DNA of 60,000 bases from Apostichopus japonicus (lineage: Eukaryota > Echinodermata > Holothuroidea > Aspidochirotida > Stichopodidae). Both the position numbers and the translations under genes were made by a program. Below, in pieces: positions 36,957-49,744 of this stretch. Position 1 is the stretch's first letter. Every line of letters begins with the position of its first letter. Location of the stretch: the NCBI RefSeq assembly GCF_037975245.1, contig NC_092572.1:26580989-26640988 (forward strand), read 5' to 3'. Under the pieces are notes generated by a model. The model saw only the letters and a program-made list of their open reading frames with translations. It had not been told where the DNA came from and did no database searches.

Positions 36957-37735
36957 TGTGTTCAAGTTTGTTCATGGATGTTCAAATTTTGTTCTTGTTT
37001 GTTAAATTTTGGTTACAATTCACAAGGTTATTGTCCAAGTTTGTTCAATGGTTGTTAAAATTGTCAAGGTCATAAAGAAATTTCAACCTTGTTGATATTT
37101 GGGTCACGGTTTGTTCAACTTTCTTCAAATATTGTTCAAATTTGGTTAAAGTTTATTTAAATTTCGTTCACGGTTATTCAAATTTGGTTCAAGTTTGTTC
37201 AAATTTGGTTCACAGTTATTCAAATTTGGAAAAATATTTTGAAGAAATCTCGAAATATGTTCAAGTTTGTTCAAATTTGGTTCAAGTTTATTTAAATTTC
37301 GTTCACGGTTATTCAAATTTGGTTCAAGTTTGTTCAAATTTGGTTCACAGTTATTCAAATTTGGAAAAATATTTTGAAGAAATCTCGAAATATGCTCAAG
37401 TTTGTTCAAATTTGGTTCAAGTTTGTTCAAATTTGGTTCACAGTTATTCAAATTTGGAAAAATATTTTGAAGAAATCTCGAAATATGTTCAAGTTTGTTC
37501 AAATTTTGTTAAGATTTCTTCAAATTGTCTTCAAGTTTGTTCTTGATTGTTCAAATTTTGTTCTGGCTTGTTAAATATTTGTTATAATTTGCAAGGTTAA
37601 TCAAATTTGGTTTCAGTTTCATCAATTTTGTTCCACTTTTTGAAGAAATATTGCAATTTTGTTCCACTTGTTAAAGAAGTATGAAAGTTTCTTCACGTTA
37701 GTTCCAATGTTTGTTCAAATTTGGTTAAAGTTGAA
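36957..37735. repeat. GTTCAAATTTG minisatellite, right flank of the Helentron
   Basis: Same unit and orientation as 27376-27940. Positions 37140-37500 contain longer units, with AAAAATATTTTGAAGAAATC and TCGAAATATG recurring near 37230, 37363 and 37458 (periods of about 130 and 95 bp). Both strands stay open over 118-134 codons, again as an artefact. Confidence 0.9.
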
Positions 37736-37739
37736 TTGG

Positions 37740-38285
37740 TATGCCACTTCAATGGCTAATTAGTTGATATGCAAGTTGATTGGTTGATTGATTGATATGC
37801 AAGTTGAAAAGCTGGTGGATATACAAGTTGATAGGCTGATTGATATGCAAGTTGATAGGTTGCTTGATATGTAAGTTGATTGGTTAATTGATATGCAGAT
37901 TAAGTGATATGCAAGTTGATTGGTTGATTAATATGCAAATTGATAAGCTGAGTGATATGCTAGCCAATTGATATGCAAGTTGATTGGTTGATTGATATGT
38001 AAATTGAAGAGCTGGTTGATATACAAGTTGATAGGCTGATTGATATGCAAGTTGATTGGTTGCTTGATGTGTAAGTTGAGTGGCTAATTGATATATGTGA
38101 TATAGTTGATTAATATGCAGATTAATTGATATGCAAGATCAAAAGTTGATTGATATGTTAGATTGAAAGATGATTGATATGCAAGTAGATAGGTTAATTG
38201 ATATGCAGGTTGTCCGAATAATTGATATTCAGGCAAATTGATGTAAAAGTTGATTGGTTGATTAATGTACAAGCTAAGTTGATGC
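37740..38285. repeat. TTGATATGCAAGTTGAT minisatellite
   Basis: About 540 bp of degenerate units of TTGATATGCAAG with GTTGATTGGTTGATTGA spacers of 25-40 bp. It adjoins the GTTCAAATTTG array. A few of its units recur at 36816-36956. Confidence 0.88.
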
Positions 38286-41200
38286 AAATTTGGAGAATGG
38301 TTGACAATAAGACTAAGTTTTTAGTATGACTAAACTTCTTATGTCAAACAGAAAGAGTAACAAATAACACAAAGTGAAAAGGGGCAATAATAGTGATTGA
38401 TTGAAACTAAACTAAACTTAGAACAGAACAAAATGCTGGTTGAAAATATTGTAAGACTGATTACCTTATAGGAAGTGGGCCAAGAGTGCAAATACAACCA
38501 GGAAGTCCAACAGGAAACCTGAAAAGAAATGAAGGAAGCAATTTCGAATATTTGTCATGAAATATACTGTATATGAGCTTTTGGCAATTCTTTAGCCCTT
38601 TTGTTATATTTACCATAGATTACAAATAAGTGATCAACTAAAGTATTACCGGACTTGTTGTTAAACAGCGATGTAATCATGTAATGTGTCACTGTTATTT
38701 TATTTTTTATGGCAATAAATTGTTAAATGGTGTTAAATCAATTCTGAAACTGTTGAAATGCAACTGAAATTGTGGATAACAGATTATCGTATACAGTTTT
38801 GAAAGAAATCGTAAATTACTTGGCAAAGTATTCCCTAATTGTCTTCAATTGTTAGACAACATATAGGGCTTGATTGATGTGATCAGAAGAACTGTCAATA
38901 TCTCTTTTCACTTCCACATATTTGGGAAGTACTTTCACAATAAACGCCCATGCTGTATTTTATTTCTACTGTAAATGCTTGATTTGAAAGTAGTTGAGCA
39001 ACAGTTTGAATTATTGTGGACTGCCAAAGTTCATTTGTTTGTAAGTATATTAGTCATTTCGAAATTCAATCAATTGTATCAGTTTACCCAAAATAAAGCA
39101 CATTGATGGTTATTAGAAGTTCCAAGTATTGTGGATGTCACGTTTTGTGATTTGGTTGTTTTTAGAAAATGAAGCAAACCCTCTATACCCCTTCAAAGAA
39201 ACATGCAGTAATTGTGTCAGTTAACATTTGCAAAAACCAAGTAGCAAATAAATTCCAAAAAGTTAGTGTGTTCCATAATGACAGTAGTAAACCATACTTG
39301 TGTAGACCCGCCAAAAGTGTTATATATATACAGCCTACATGATATATGACAATGTGCGCCAAGAAAATAGGGTTTTCCGAAGGTCCAGAATAACTAAAAA
39401 TAAGGAATGAATTAGTACAGAAGGGGACAGAATATAACAGAAGGGGATGGCAACCTTCAGCCATCCTCATATTGTCCCCTTAACTTTCGCTACGCTGGAG
39501 TTAAGACCTAAAATAAGCAGTAGTTAGAAGCGATGTTGTAGCAGTGTTGTGTATAAGGCTATACTGTGTTACATTGATTTCAATAGGGTGAGAGTGGCAC
39601 TGGAGTACCTTACCATTCTTAGACCTGTGAGGGTTAATCACAACTAACAGGTGTATTTGTATGTAATAATCGTTGCATCAATAACCATATAAAAACATGC
39701 CAGGGAATTCTGTTGATAGCCGTAGACTATGCTGAGGGGAAGCCACATGGAGAATTCAGCTGTAAATCAATTGTTAGAGACCTATTGGGGGTGGGGGAGG
39801 GGTGGGATGAGCCCATAGGGTGGGATGAGCAGGGGACTGGGAGACTGCACCCCAAGTATGTATGCTAAGAGAGGCTCTGACATCTGATGCTGGCGCTGCC
39901 AATGGTGGGAAGGAGTAATAAGCATGACACCAAATATTTAAAGCAGTGAGATGAGACACATGTAAAAATTATCATTTTGTAATTTCTTGATTGATTTACA
40001 GCTCATTTTGTCAGTGCAGGTTTAGCTTGCTGGCTTATTTTCCCTGTTCCAATTTTTTCTTGCTGAATGTCAAGTGGACTGGCAATATGTTTTATTTAAA
40101 GTCTTTGGTATGACTGGGCAGAATTGAAGCCTGACCTCCCAGCTGGTTGACAGCCTCAAAAAAAGTGGAGTTTCCAAGAGATTTCTTCTCTCTTTTTTCT
40201 TTTCCCTAATCAAAATCTCTAAGGTCAAATCTGTGTCACTTTTGATATTTATTTGGGTCATTAGCAGCAATGTTGTTTGAAGCAAATACACAGTCCAGAG
40301 GGTCTACTAAATAAAGTTGATTGTTTACACAAGCCACTATAGGTGTAGTGACACATCGAATGTCTGGTATCTATCCACTGTCAGTTAATCCAGTTCTTGG
40401 GAAAAATTATCATACATATCATTTATCTTTAAATATCATTTTTAGTTTATACTTTAGTCTCCAGACAATAGAAGCTGCCAGGGCATAATACCGTTGGAGA
40501 TGGTAGTAGGTCAATCATTCAAGCCTGCAGGCAATGTTAAAAGCATAATAACATTCCCTATTATATGACTGACTAAAAATGAGTTAGTTACAGTATATTA
40601 AGAATTAGAGTAAGTATTCTGATTTCTCCAGGGATGCAGTTTCAAAAAAATCAAATGGTTCTTTGGTGGACTGAATAACTATTTTGTATTCAGTTTCAAT
40701 GGTGAAACCATGAATTTTGCCAGTACTATGTTTTTGAAGTCTATTTTAGTTTTTTTTTTTTGAGGGGGGTGGGGGTAATCACACCATAGCCCCATGGTTT
40801 AGCTACACAGGTATCGTCTATAATGATCTTCTTCCTTCCCCTTTTTCCTATTGCATATCAGTTTTACCAAATGTGCACCAAATTAATGTATTTCAAATAC
40901 TGCATGATGATGAATCGTAAACAACAATTATATGTGTCATTATTCATCACAGTACAAAGGTAATATTGAAGGCCTGTGTATGATTGGCATAATAAGCTAT
41001 ATATTTCTCAAAACAATGGTATTCAGATGCAAACAGTCTTTGACTCTTCAAAATTTGTAAACAGGGATATTTAGTTGGTGTTCTTGGTTTGAGTCTTTAT
41101 TGGCACTTAAATAAAATTGAAAGGTGTTGCATATTCTGAAAATCCAGACCACATGGGTGGTACTGTATCATCAGATGTACACAAAAATGTTGATTGAACC

Positions 41201-41630
41201 AATTAACATTATGAGAGGGGAATATTCCATATGCCACCCTTAAGATGTTCACTGACATATTCATTGGTTTACGATACAGTTTTGAATAAAACTTTGACCA
41301 AAACAGAAGACTAATGTTTTCTTTCATTACTCCAATCAAGACTATATGATTGCTTTGGTATTCTAGTGTATGTACCAACATCATTATACCATAGCTCTAT
41401 AAAGGACTCATGAAATTAATGAAGTGAAAATGAACACCAAGTTTCCTTCATCAGTTCATTGAATTTCAGCAAGAAACATTGAATTTGATTTTTATTCTTA
41501 ATCAAGTGTATGATTTGGGTCACCTATTCAATTTAGTTGAATACTGTGTTAGAGAGGTACATGTGTTAACATTTCTTTACAGTGACCTGTGTGTAATTTA
41601 GTGGAATCAGTTAATTCCAATGATTAAGTT
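38286..41630. other. Intergenic, nothing recognised
   Basis: AT-rich sequence. Scattered ORFs under 100 codons show no splice pattern, domain or repeat consistency. Confidence 0.5.
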
Positions 41631-42510
41631 GTTGGAATTTTAAACCTGATTCTAGAATTTTTATGAGTACCAGATCTGAGTGGGGGGTTGAAAGGGCAAG
41701 GGAAAAAATCTGAAGGGAGAAATGACCTCCTCCCCCTGTAGCGCCACCACTGTATCTCACTCTTTCCATGGATAAAGAAGTTAAGTCACGGCATCAGTAC
41801 CCTCTGTGTGTGAAACGTCTAGGTGCTATGTCGGAGGAGCTATATAATATTGCCTATATTATATTATTAAGTGGAAAATGGAAAGGATATAAGTTTTATT
41901 GAGTTTAGTATTTAGTCATGTTTACCTTGTCTGTGGTTAAGTATCAACTTCATAAATGTATGTTCATATATTTACTATATTACTGTCAAAAATTGATACA
42001 AACATTCATTAACCAAAGAAAGTAATACCAGTCAAAAGTCACCCAGATGCAGGTCAACTATTGGATTGCAATAGCTAACTCCCAACCTTAATGTCCATCC
42101 ATGCATGCATTCTATCACTTATCACCGCTGAAAATCATCTGAAGTGGAGACTGCTGCTTGACCTCTCAAGTACAAAAGTTGGCAAATTGTCCAAAAGCCA
42201 AGTTCAATGTTTGGATAAAGCATGAGGTATCTCACCAGTGGCAACACCAGCCTAAGTAAACCAGGAGTTTAAACCAGGAGTTTAGGGGGGGTGGGGGCAA
42301 CCGGGAGACAAAATAGATTCTTGGGAGTTGTAAACATGTATCAAATTGGGACAACTGTTACATATCTAACTTTTGAAACTATATATAGCAATTTGAAACC
42401 TGATTAGAGAAATTTCAATGAGTACCAGATCTGAGTGGGATTGGGGGGGGGTGGGGTGAAAGGGCAAGGGGAAAAATCTGAGGGGACAAACGACCCCTCT
42501 TCCTGAAGGC
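41630..42510. repeat. Two direct copies of a 120-bp unit plus AGGTCA-family fragment
   Basis: GAGTACCAGATCTGAGTGGG plus GAAAGGGCAAGG and AAAATCTGA occurs at about 41640-41755 and again at 42385-42510. Positions 41990-42100 (AAAGTCACCCAGATGCAGG and onwards) match the AGGTCA repeat family at 47510-47570. Confidence 0.75.
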
Positions 42511-43059
42511 TGATGTGATTTCCTGTGCCTGTATTGATTGTTTACGAATTAATTTGTTAGAACAGAAGGTAACTTTTAACTGCAATGTGCCTTATACACT
42601 TATTTTGTTAATACTCTTACTGAACAAACTTGGATTTCACAGTATTCAAGTTACTCACTTTCAGTGTAATATAAAATCATACTGGGACAATGAACTTTAA
42701 AATAACATGTCCTAAATAACGTATACCTACTATACACATCTGAGGCATCAGGGCCAAATGGGGGGGGGGGCTGAAATTAAGAATTTATTCGAATTTGACT
42801 TAATACCAAATGAGCAGATAATTGATTATGATCATTTTTTGGCCTTGTTAACAGCTAAGGTCATAATTTAGAGCCACCCAAGGCTTTTTAATACCACTTA
42901 GAGACACTGGATATATATGAATTTTGATAACTGATCGGATTGTTTGTTCAATTTATTGTTGAAAAAATTGAAGGGGGTGAGTTGGGGGATATGGCTAATC
43001 AATAAACGTGGTCAGTATATATGTCATGGTGTAGTAGATGATGCGTATTATGTTTAGTT

Positions 43060-43830
43060 CTTATATCATCTATATTATGGCTCTTACAATCAAACATCAA
43101 AATGTTAAAAATTGCAAATTTGCTATGTTAAGTATTAAAGTTGCCTACAAGTCCATAATTTAAATGGCAGAATTTGATGTTGTTGAATAAAAGGGTTTAT
43201 GTTGATGAGAGAACCAGATCCTAGTCTGCGGCACAATGTGAAACATAGCCAGCTTGGTGACCATACAGTAGTTTATCTTAACATGATTATTTGCAGAGAC
43301 CACTGGTCTGAAGTAAAATTAACATGAATGTTCTGCTTCAACTTTGGAATTTTAAATGATGGAACATTTACATCATTGCCAATAACTGATATATTTGAGA
43401 ATACATAATTGCTACTGACACATTAGTGTGGTTGTATTGAAGATGGAACAAAATGTCATGTAGTTGTAGGCACCTTTAATACTTAATATAGCAAATTTGC
43501 AATTTTTAACATTTCCATGTTTGATTCTCATGGCCATAATATAGATATAAATGGCAGCATTTGATGTTGTTGAATAAAAGGGTTTTTGTTGATGAGAGAA
43601 CCAGATCCTAGTCTGCGGCACAATGTGAAACATAGCCAGCTTGGTGACCATACAGTAGTTTATCTTAACATGATTTTTTACAGAGACCACTGGTCTGAAG
43701 TAAAATTAACATGAATGTTCTGCTTAAAGTTTGGAATTTTAAATGATAGAACATTTATATCATTGCCAATAACTGATATATTTGAGAATACATAATTGCT
43801 ACTGACACATTTGTGGGGTTGTTTTGAAGA
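43060..43830. repeat. Direct plus inverted repeat block
   Basis: About 260 bp from 43168 (TTTGATGTTGTTGAATAAAA) recur at 43556 with few changes, a 388-bp offset. Between them, 43460-43545 is the inverted copy of about 43065-43155 (GCAAATTTGCTATGTTAAGT against its reverse complement). The block can therefore fold back on itself. Confidence 0.8.
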
Positions 43831-44159
43831 TGAAGCTACAATATTGCCATCCCCATATTATTTATACTTGTACTATAAACTTGCTAAGCTTCTTGAAATC
43901 CCTGATTAAATACTAATTGTCTTCATACAATATTTAGAAAAGATACAGAACTCAGAATAGTGCAGTGTGACATAAAACCAGGTATAGTAGTAACTTGTTT
44001 GATAATTGTACAGACCTGCAGCTACACTACAACCTGATTACAAGCCTGTATCTTGTGTGAACATGTCTCCTGTGTGATTAGCCATAAACATTTTGAGATA
44101 ATTGGTATTAACTCTCATGTTTGTTTTTTATTAACTACTTGACTTTGAGTATGATACAG

Positions 44160-44880
44160 GCTACATCTTTATGTTCCGACGTCTCTATTTGTTCCAACAA
44201 TACAAAATAATTTTTGGACTATACTTTTTTTACCAACATTTTTCGGACCCAGTTTTGTCGGACCAAAATTTTGTTTCACCAACATGTTTCAGGACATTTT
44301 TTCGGACCAAAAATGTTTTGGACCAAATTATTTTCTTTATACTACAATTTTTTTTGACGAACAATTTTCGAACCAATTTTTTTTCGTACCCACATCTTTT
44401 TGGACCAACATGTTTTCGGACCAAATTTTTTTGAACCAAATTTTTTTTGGACAACATGATCTCGGACCAACTTTTTTTGGACCAACATGATTTCGGACCA
44501 ATTTTTTTTTTGACCAACATGATTTCGGAACAAATTTTATTGGACCAACATGATTTTGGATCATATATTTGAAAGAAGTTGGTCTGAAAAATGGGGGTCC
44601 AAATAAAAATTGACTCCCAAAAAAAAATTTCGTTCCAAAAAATTATTCCCAAAAAATTGGTCCCCAGAAATTTGGGTCACAAAACTACTTCTCTTGGTAC
44701 AACCAAAGTTGTGGAAAACAAAAATTGCTCTTTTTTTTTTGTTGTTGTCAGAACATAGAGACGTCGGAACAGAGAGAATTTGGAACATAGAGACATCGAA
44801 ACAGGGACATCAGAATATAGGGACGTCGGCACATAGAGACATCAGAACATAGGGATGTCACCTTGATAGTAACCTACATA
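44160..44880. repeat. Long fold-back of GGACCAA and ACATAGAGAC units
   Basis: The left arm has TTATGTTCCGACGTCTCTAT (44169-44188) then units such as TTTTTGGACCAACATG. The right arm has GGGGTCCAA-type and TTCCCAAAA units, then AACATAGAGACGTCGGAAC (44753-44771) repeated as ACATAGAGACATC. The outer blocks are inverted copies of each other. Both strands are open only because the units are simple. Confidence 0.75.
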
Positions 44881-44939
44881 CTATTTATAGATTAAAAGCT
44901 AGGAGTACTTTAGACTGAATAGGCTGTTAACAAGTGATA

Positions 44940-46430
44940 TCAATACTATAGCAATAACACTTGACCAGCTGGATATAATTCAAAGTTTGTTTTTTCAAAA
45001 AGTAAACTGATCATGATTCCATTACATACTTAGAAGTGTCCAGTAATACATTTATCATATTTAATGCAAAACAAAGGTATTACCTTACTGCAGCAATGCT
45101 AAACAAGTTGAAGCATGAAGTTGAAGTGAAGCTAAGTGGACTGTTGAATGTCTCGTGGACTGTACTGAAGGCTGTATTTTCAGTCTGTGTCACTTTCTGA
45201 AGTCACCGGCATAAATTCCTGAAAATGAAATTCAATTACGATTTTCTTTCAACACTGATCCAAAAAGGCAAAATCAATAGCTATAAGACACAGACTTACT
45301 AAGAGTAAGAAAGTAAAATTGAACAAAATGTTCATGTTGGAAGAACTACCTGAATGCAATGTAATGTCTATGTGTTGTGGGGTATGGGGGGTGGATATGC
45401 CCTCTCCAGAAACATTGTGCCTCCTCCCCCCAGATGAGATGTGGAGTGTTAAAAAAAGTATTCAAACTAAATTTCTAAAACACAATCAATCATTTAAAGT
45501 TGCAAAATATAGCACAAGATTGCATCTAAGGACCCTTAATTTCTCAAAAATTTCTCCAAGCGAAAGGGTTAATTGCTAGTTTTTGTATAATGTTTTATCT
45601 GTCTCAATGAAGAACGTAATTCCAGACAGATTATGTCCCAAAAAATAAGACAATTCTTGAACGCAAAGTTACTTTAAGTTGCAAAATATAGCACCAGATT
45701 GAATTGGAACCCTTAATTTATAAAAAAAAAAAAAAACTCAAAGTGAAAGGATTAATTTCCATATTTCTTCTTTTATCTGTCTCAATTAAAACGAAACTTC
45801 AGACAGAATAACCCGTAAATAACACAATTCTTGAACATAACTCATAATTGAGAGTTCTTGAAGCCTATCTATATTCATTATGAAGAAATTGTAAAAGAAT
45901 TGTTTACATGCTCCATGGAACAGTATGGTAGTTGCATACTTCTAGACTAACCTAGTACTAAAATTACTAGTAAACTAGACTAGACAGTTCTAAAAACTTG
46001 TAAATTGGTTGAATATACTGGCCCTGGTTCCTGCCAACACTGTATTACTAAATTACAAATTAATACTTGAACTGGAAGCCTAACTATTATTATGAAAGGA
46101 TTTTAGAACTAATAGTAATAGGCTAGCATAATTGACTAGCTGGCTAGCATACTTGACTAGCTGGATTTACTTCAAAGTTTGTTTAGTCACAAATCCTGAT
46201 TCCATTCCAAACTTATCCAGTATCCAGTAATAAATTTACATTAATTTACATTTATATTAAATGCAAAACAAAGGTACATACCTTACTGCAGTGAAACAGA
46301 ACAAGTTGAAGTTGAATTGAAGTATTAACGAAGTACTTGAAGAAGACTGTCCTGTAGGCTGAATGCTGTGTTTTAAATGTAGTATTGTTGAGTCTGGCTC
46401 TTTCTGAAGTTAGCAGCAGAGTGATCACCT
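44940..46430. repeat. Direct repeat pair 1.19 kb apart with inner duplication
   Basis: Positions 44960-45200 (GACCAGCTGGAT, CAAAGTTTGTTT, AATGCAAAACAAAGGTA, ACCTTACTGCAG, CTTTCTGAAGT) recur at 46150-46410. Between them, 45495-45660 is tandemly repeated at 45675-45840 (GTTGCAAAATATAGCAC, TTTATCTGTCTCAAT, AATTCTTGAAC). This inner unit also resembles 18752-18800. Confidence 0.75.
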
Positions 46431-48040
46431 GTTGTTCGATACTACTTTGTAAGTACTACTTACTAACTCCCAATCAGGTCACCCAGAGATTTGGTAGTTA
46501 GAACTCCCTGTTACTAGGGACACCAGCATCTTCTCACTCAACACAGACTCAAATTTAAAACCCAAGCACTCTATCATTAGGCTCCTAATAATTGATGATA
46601 ATAGCTTCTGCATTATACCCTATCAAAGGGTCAAATTGGTCCAGTACACAATCAAGATAGGTGTTTGTATAAAACGCCTGTGAAAGTATGATTAATGATT
46701 ATGGAAAGTTGAGTAAGACATGTATGGTACCTTTAAAGGGGGGGGGGGATAATATATTGGCCTGTAGTATGGAACTTCATTGGAGGTGTAACAAGAGGAA
46801 ATATTTTTACTGACCATGTTTATATGCATAGGTATTGCAACTGTTATCAATGTTAGTAGCCTCATGCTGTTTAAAAAAATGTGCCCCTATTTGTTTCACA
46901 ACTTGTCCCAATACATCAGCCATGTTGGACTTTGTCAACTAAAAAATTAACATCAGTGTGCATTTTTCTGTCAATTAATAAATTCACATATAAGTGGGCA
47001 TTGTTTGCCCATTAGTGAGTGACTCTAAATGACCTGACAGTTTTTATCAAAAATGTTCCCCTCGATGATGTGCACTCTATCCTAAAATTGTTAAGTGCTC
47101 TAATGTACACACACAATGTTATTGCCAGAAAGGTATTAGAACTAACTTTTGGACCCTCATAACTTGAGAACCTGGTGTCCGATTGAAGCAGTTGTTGTTT
47201 TCCTCTACATAGCACATATCAAGATATTGACAAACTTCTTTTCTTTGCCCCTTTTTTCCAAAATAAGCTTATTTTTCAAGATTTTTCCTTTTGACCTCAT
47301 AGAAGGATGTAATTTGACACACTGATTAAAAAAAGGCAACATGACAAGTCTGTACGACCATCCTAACCACATAAGCTTTTTAAAACCAAACAAAACTTTT
47401 AACCTCTGATGGACAATATTGATGAAAAGGTACTTTTCAGACCCGAACATGGCTACGAAAATTCAAATAACCAAAGAAACTGATATAGGTCATTGGATGT
47501 CAAACTGAGGTCAAAGGTCACCCACATGCTAGTCAACTAATGGATTACAATAGCGTAACTCCCAATCTTGAAGAACATTTTTTTCTCAAGTTATTGCAAA
47601 ATTACTAATTTTGTACCCCTAATTGACCTTTGTTGACCTTGGATCATATGACCGTTATGTTTGGGAACGATCCCTTACCTCAGTCACAACTTGTCCCAAA
47701 ATAACAACCATGTCGGACCCTGTCAGTGGGAGTTTCTCTTTTTTTACTTTGCCATTTTCTCCCCCAAAATACTAGTTTTTTAACATAAATTGACCTTTGG
47801 TGATTTCGGATCACATGACCGTTAACTTAAATATTCCTCTATACCATTTGCAACTTGTCCAATAATATCAACCCTGTCACACCTTCAAACTGGGAGTTAT
47901 TGCATTAAATGTCTGAAAATTACCTTTCAGCTCATATAACTTCGCACACAAAGGGGTCAACCTATTGACATTTATGATTAGAAGGTACCTTTAACATCTG
48001 AAAATAACATTGAAAATGTAAAAATCCCCAAAACACGGAA

Positions 48041-48074
48041 AGGTCACCAGAGGTCAAATTGAGGTCAAGGGTCA
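48041..48074. promoter_or_regulatory. AGGTCA cluster, copy 1 (DR4, DR5, DR1 spacing)
   Basis: Half-sites AGGTCA at 48041, 48051 and 48062 and GGGTCA at 48069, all in one direction, have spacers of 4, 5 and 1 bp. Direct repeats with these spacings are the classic sites for nuclear-receptor dimers (thyroid/LXR, retinoic acid, HNF4/RXR types). Binding here is not shown. Same arrangement at 49053 and 49711. Confidence 0.5.
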
Positions 48075-48188
48075 CCCAAATGCAATTAGATTACATTGAA
48101 GCAACTCCTAACCCTAACAAAAATTTGTTCTCAAGTTATCGCAAAAGTACTAGTTTTTCATCATTGACCTTTGGTGACCTTGGATCAC

Positions 48189-48375
48189 ATAATAATAATA
48201 ATAATAATAATAATAAATGAGACTTATATAGCGCCAAATCAGTAAACAAAAGTTACTGCTCAAAGCGCTTTACAGAGAAAGTAAATTAATTTACAAAAGA
48301 ACAAGTGAAAAGATGGGTCTTAAGTAGACTTTTGAAAGTAGAAAGTTTATAGCATGTTCGAATGTGATCTGGTAA
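48189..48375 (+). mobile_element. Short dispersed element with (AAT)n, inserted in the AGGTCA array
   Basis: (AAT)n at 48189-48218 is followed by ACTTATATAGCGCCAAAT and CTGCTCAAAGCGCTTTACA, blocks I recognise as a widespread short repeat of marine animals. It splits a TCACATGACCGTTAAG module: GGATCACAT lies before it and ACATGACCGTTAAG after it, consistent with an ACAT target duplication. Family name not assigned. Confidence 0.75.
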
Positions 48376-49052
48376 CATGACCGTTAAGTTTGAAAATATT
48401 CCCCTATACCATTAGCAACTTGTCCCAAAATATCAACGGTGTCACACCTTGGTACTGGGAGTTATTGCACTAAATGTCTGAGATGAACTTTGACCTCATA
48501 TAACTTTACACACAAAGGTCACCTGGGGTCAACTTATTGACATTTTTGATCAGTGAGATGGAATATAGCATCAAACTATAAAAATTCAACCATTTTTTTC
48601 TTTGCCCATTTTCTCCCCCAAAATTCTACTTTTTTAACAGTAATTGACCTTTGATGACCTCGCATCACATGACCGTTAAGTTTGAAAATATTCCCCTATA
48701 CCATTGGCAACTTGTCCAAAAATATCAACCGTGTCACACCTTGGAACTAAGAGTTATTGCATTAAATGTCTGAAAATTAACTTTGACCTTGTATAACTTG
48801 GCACACGAAGGTCACACGGGTGTCAACCCATTGACATTTTTGATCGGAAGGTACCTTTGATATCCAAATCTAGCATCAAAACCAAACATTTCCTTTTTTG
48901 CTCGTTTCCTCCCAAAATAAGCACATTTTTTCTAATGTGACCTTTGACCTTTTGGGGTGACTTATTGACATTTTTGATCGGTGAGACGTGAATATAGCAT
49001 CACACTATAAAAATTCAAACATTTTTTCTTTGCCCATTTTCTCCCCCACCCA

Positions 49053-49086
49053 AGGTCACCAGAGGTCAAATTGAGGTCAAGGGTCA
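49053..49086. promoter_or_regulatory. AGGTCA cluster, copy 2
   Basis: Half-sites at 49053, 49063, 49074 and 49081, with spacers of 4, 5 and 1 bp as in copy 1. Confidence 0.5.
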
Positions 49087-49710
49087 CCAAGATGCGGGTC
49101 GACAATTGGATGACATTGAGGCAACTCCCAACCCAAACGGACAATTCGTTCTCAAGTTATCGCAAAAATACTAGTTTTTTATCATTAATTGACCTTTGGT
49201 GACCTCGGATCACCTGACCATTAAGTTTGAAAATATTCCCCTATACCATTGGCAACTTGTCCAAAAATATCAACCGTGTCACACCTTGGAACTGGGAGTT
49301 ACTGCATTAAATGTCTGAAAATTAACTTTGACCTCGTATAACTTCGCACCCGAAGGTCACACAGGTGTCGACCAATTGACATTTTTGATCGGAAGGTACC
49401 TTTGATATCCAAATCTAGCATCAAAACCAAACATTTTCTTTTTTGCTCGTTTCCTCCCAAAATAAGCACATTTTTTCTAATGTGACCTTTGACCTTTAGA
49501 CCTTGGTTTCAGATGTAGTTGAATCTCCTGATTCCAAAAAACAAAACGAAAAGTCTGTACAACCATCCTAACTACGACCGAAAAACTTTGACCCCATATA
49601 ACTTCGCACATAAAGGTCACACGGGGTCAACCTATTGACATTTATGATCAGAAGGTACCTTTGACATCTGAAAATAGCATCGAAACTGTAAAAATCCCAA
49701 AAACACGAAA

Positions 49711-49744
49711 AGGTCACCAGAGGTCAAATTGAGGTCAAGGGTCA
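49711..49744. promoter_or_regulatory. AGGTCA cluster, copy 3
   Basis: Half-sites at 49711, 49721, 49732 and 49739 with the same spacers. Together the three copies make 12 half-sites. Confidence 0.5.

Larger units (their letters stand above)
27376..38285 (-). mobile_element. Helentron (Helitron2-type) autonomous element, boundaries approximate
   Basis: This span contains the 2,391-codon transposase ORF, the GTTCAAATTTG arrays on both sides, and two further arrays (TTTTCAGC and TTGATATGCAAG) on the side upstream of the ORF. Helentrons are rolling-circle eukaryotic transposons. They differ from canonical Helitrons by carrying a C-terminal endonuclease and, often, an OTU-like domain and internal tandem repeats. 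I could not fix the true termini: no unambiguous 3' hairpin and insertion junction was found. The arrays may be part of the element or a host array into which it inserted. Confidence 0.75.

Noticed and set aside
37142-37546. 134-codon + and 118-codon - ORFs
   Set aside because: Both come from the GTTCAAATTTG array; no bias towards one strand.
27376-37735. LTR retrotransposon, suggested by direct repeats around a large ORF
   Set aside because: The ORF has no reverse transcriptase, integrase or protease of that class; it is a rolling-circle transposase, and the repeats are tandem minisatellites.
39183-41384. ORFs of 60-95 codons at 39183-39470 and 41097-41384
   Set aside because: No splice signals, domain or composition change compared with the surrounding AT-rich sequence.
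44171-44852. Overlapping ORFs of 60-140 codons on both strands
   Set aside because: Simple GGACCAA units; Phe/Lys-rich without any domain.
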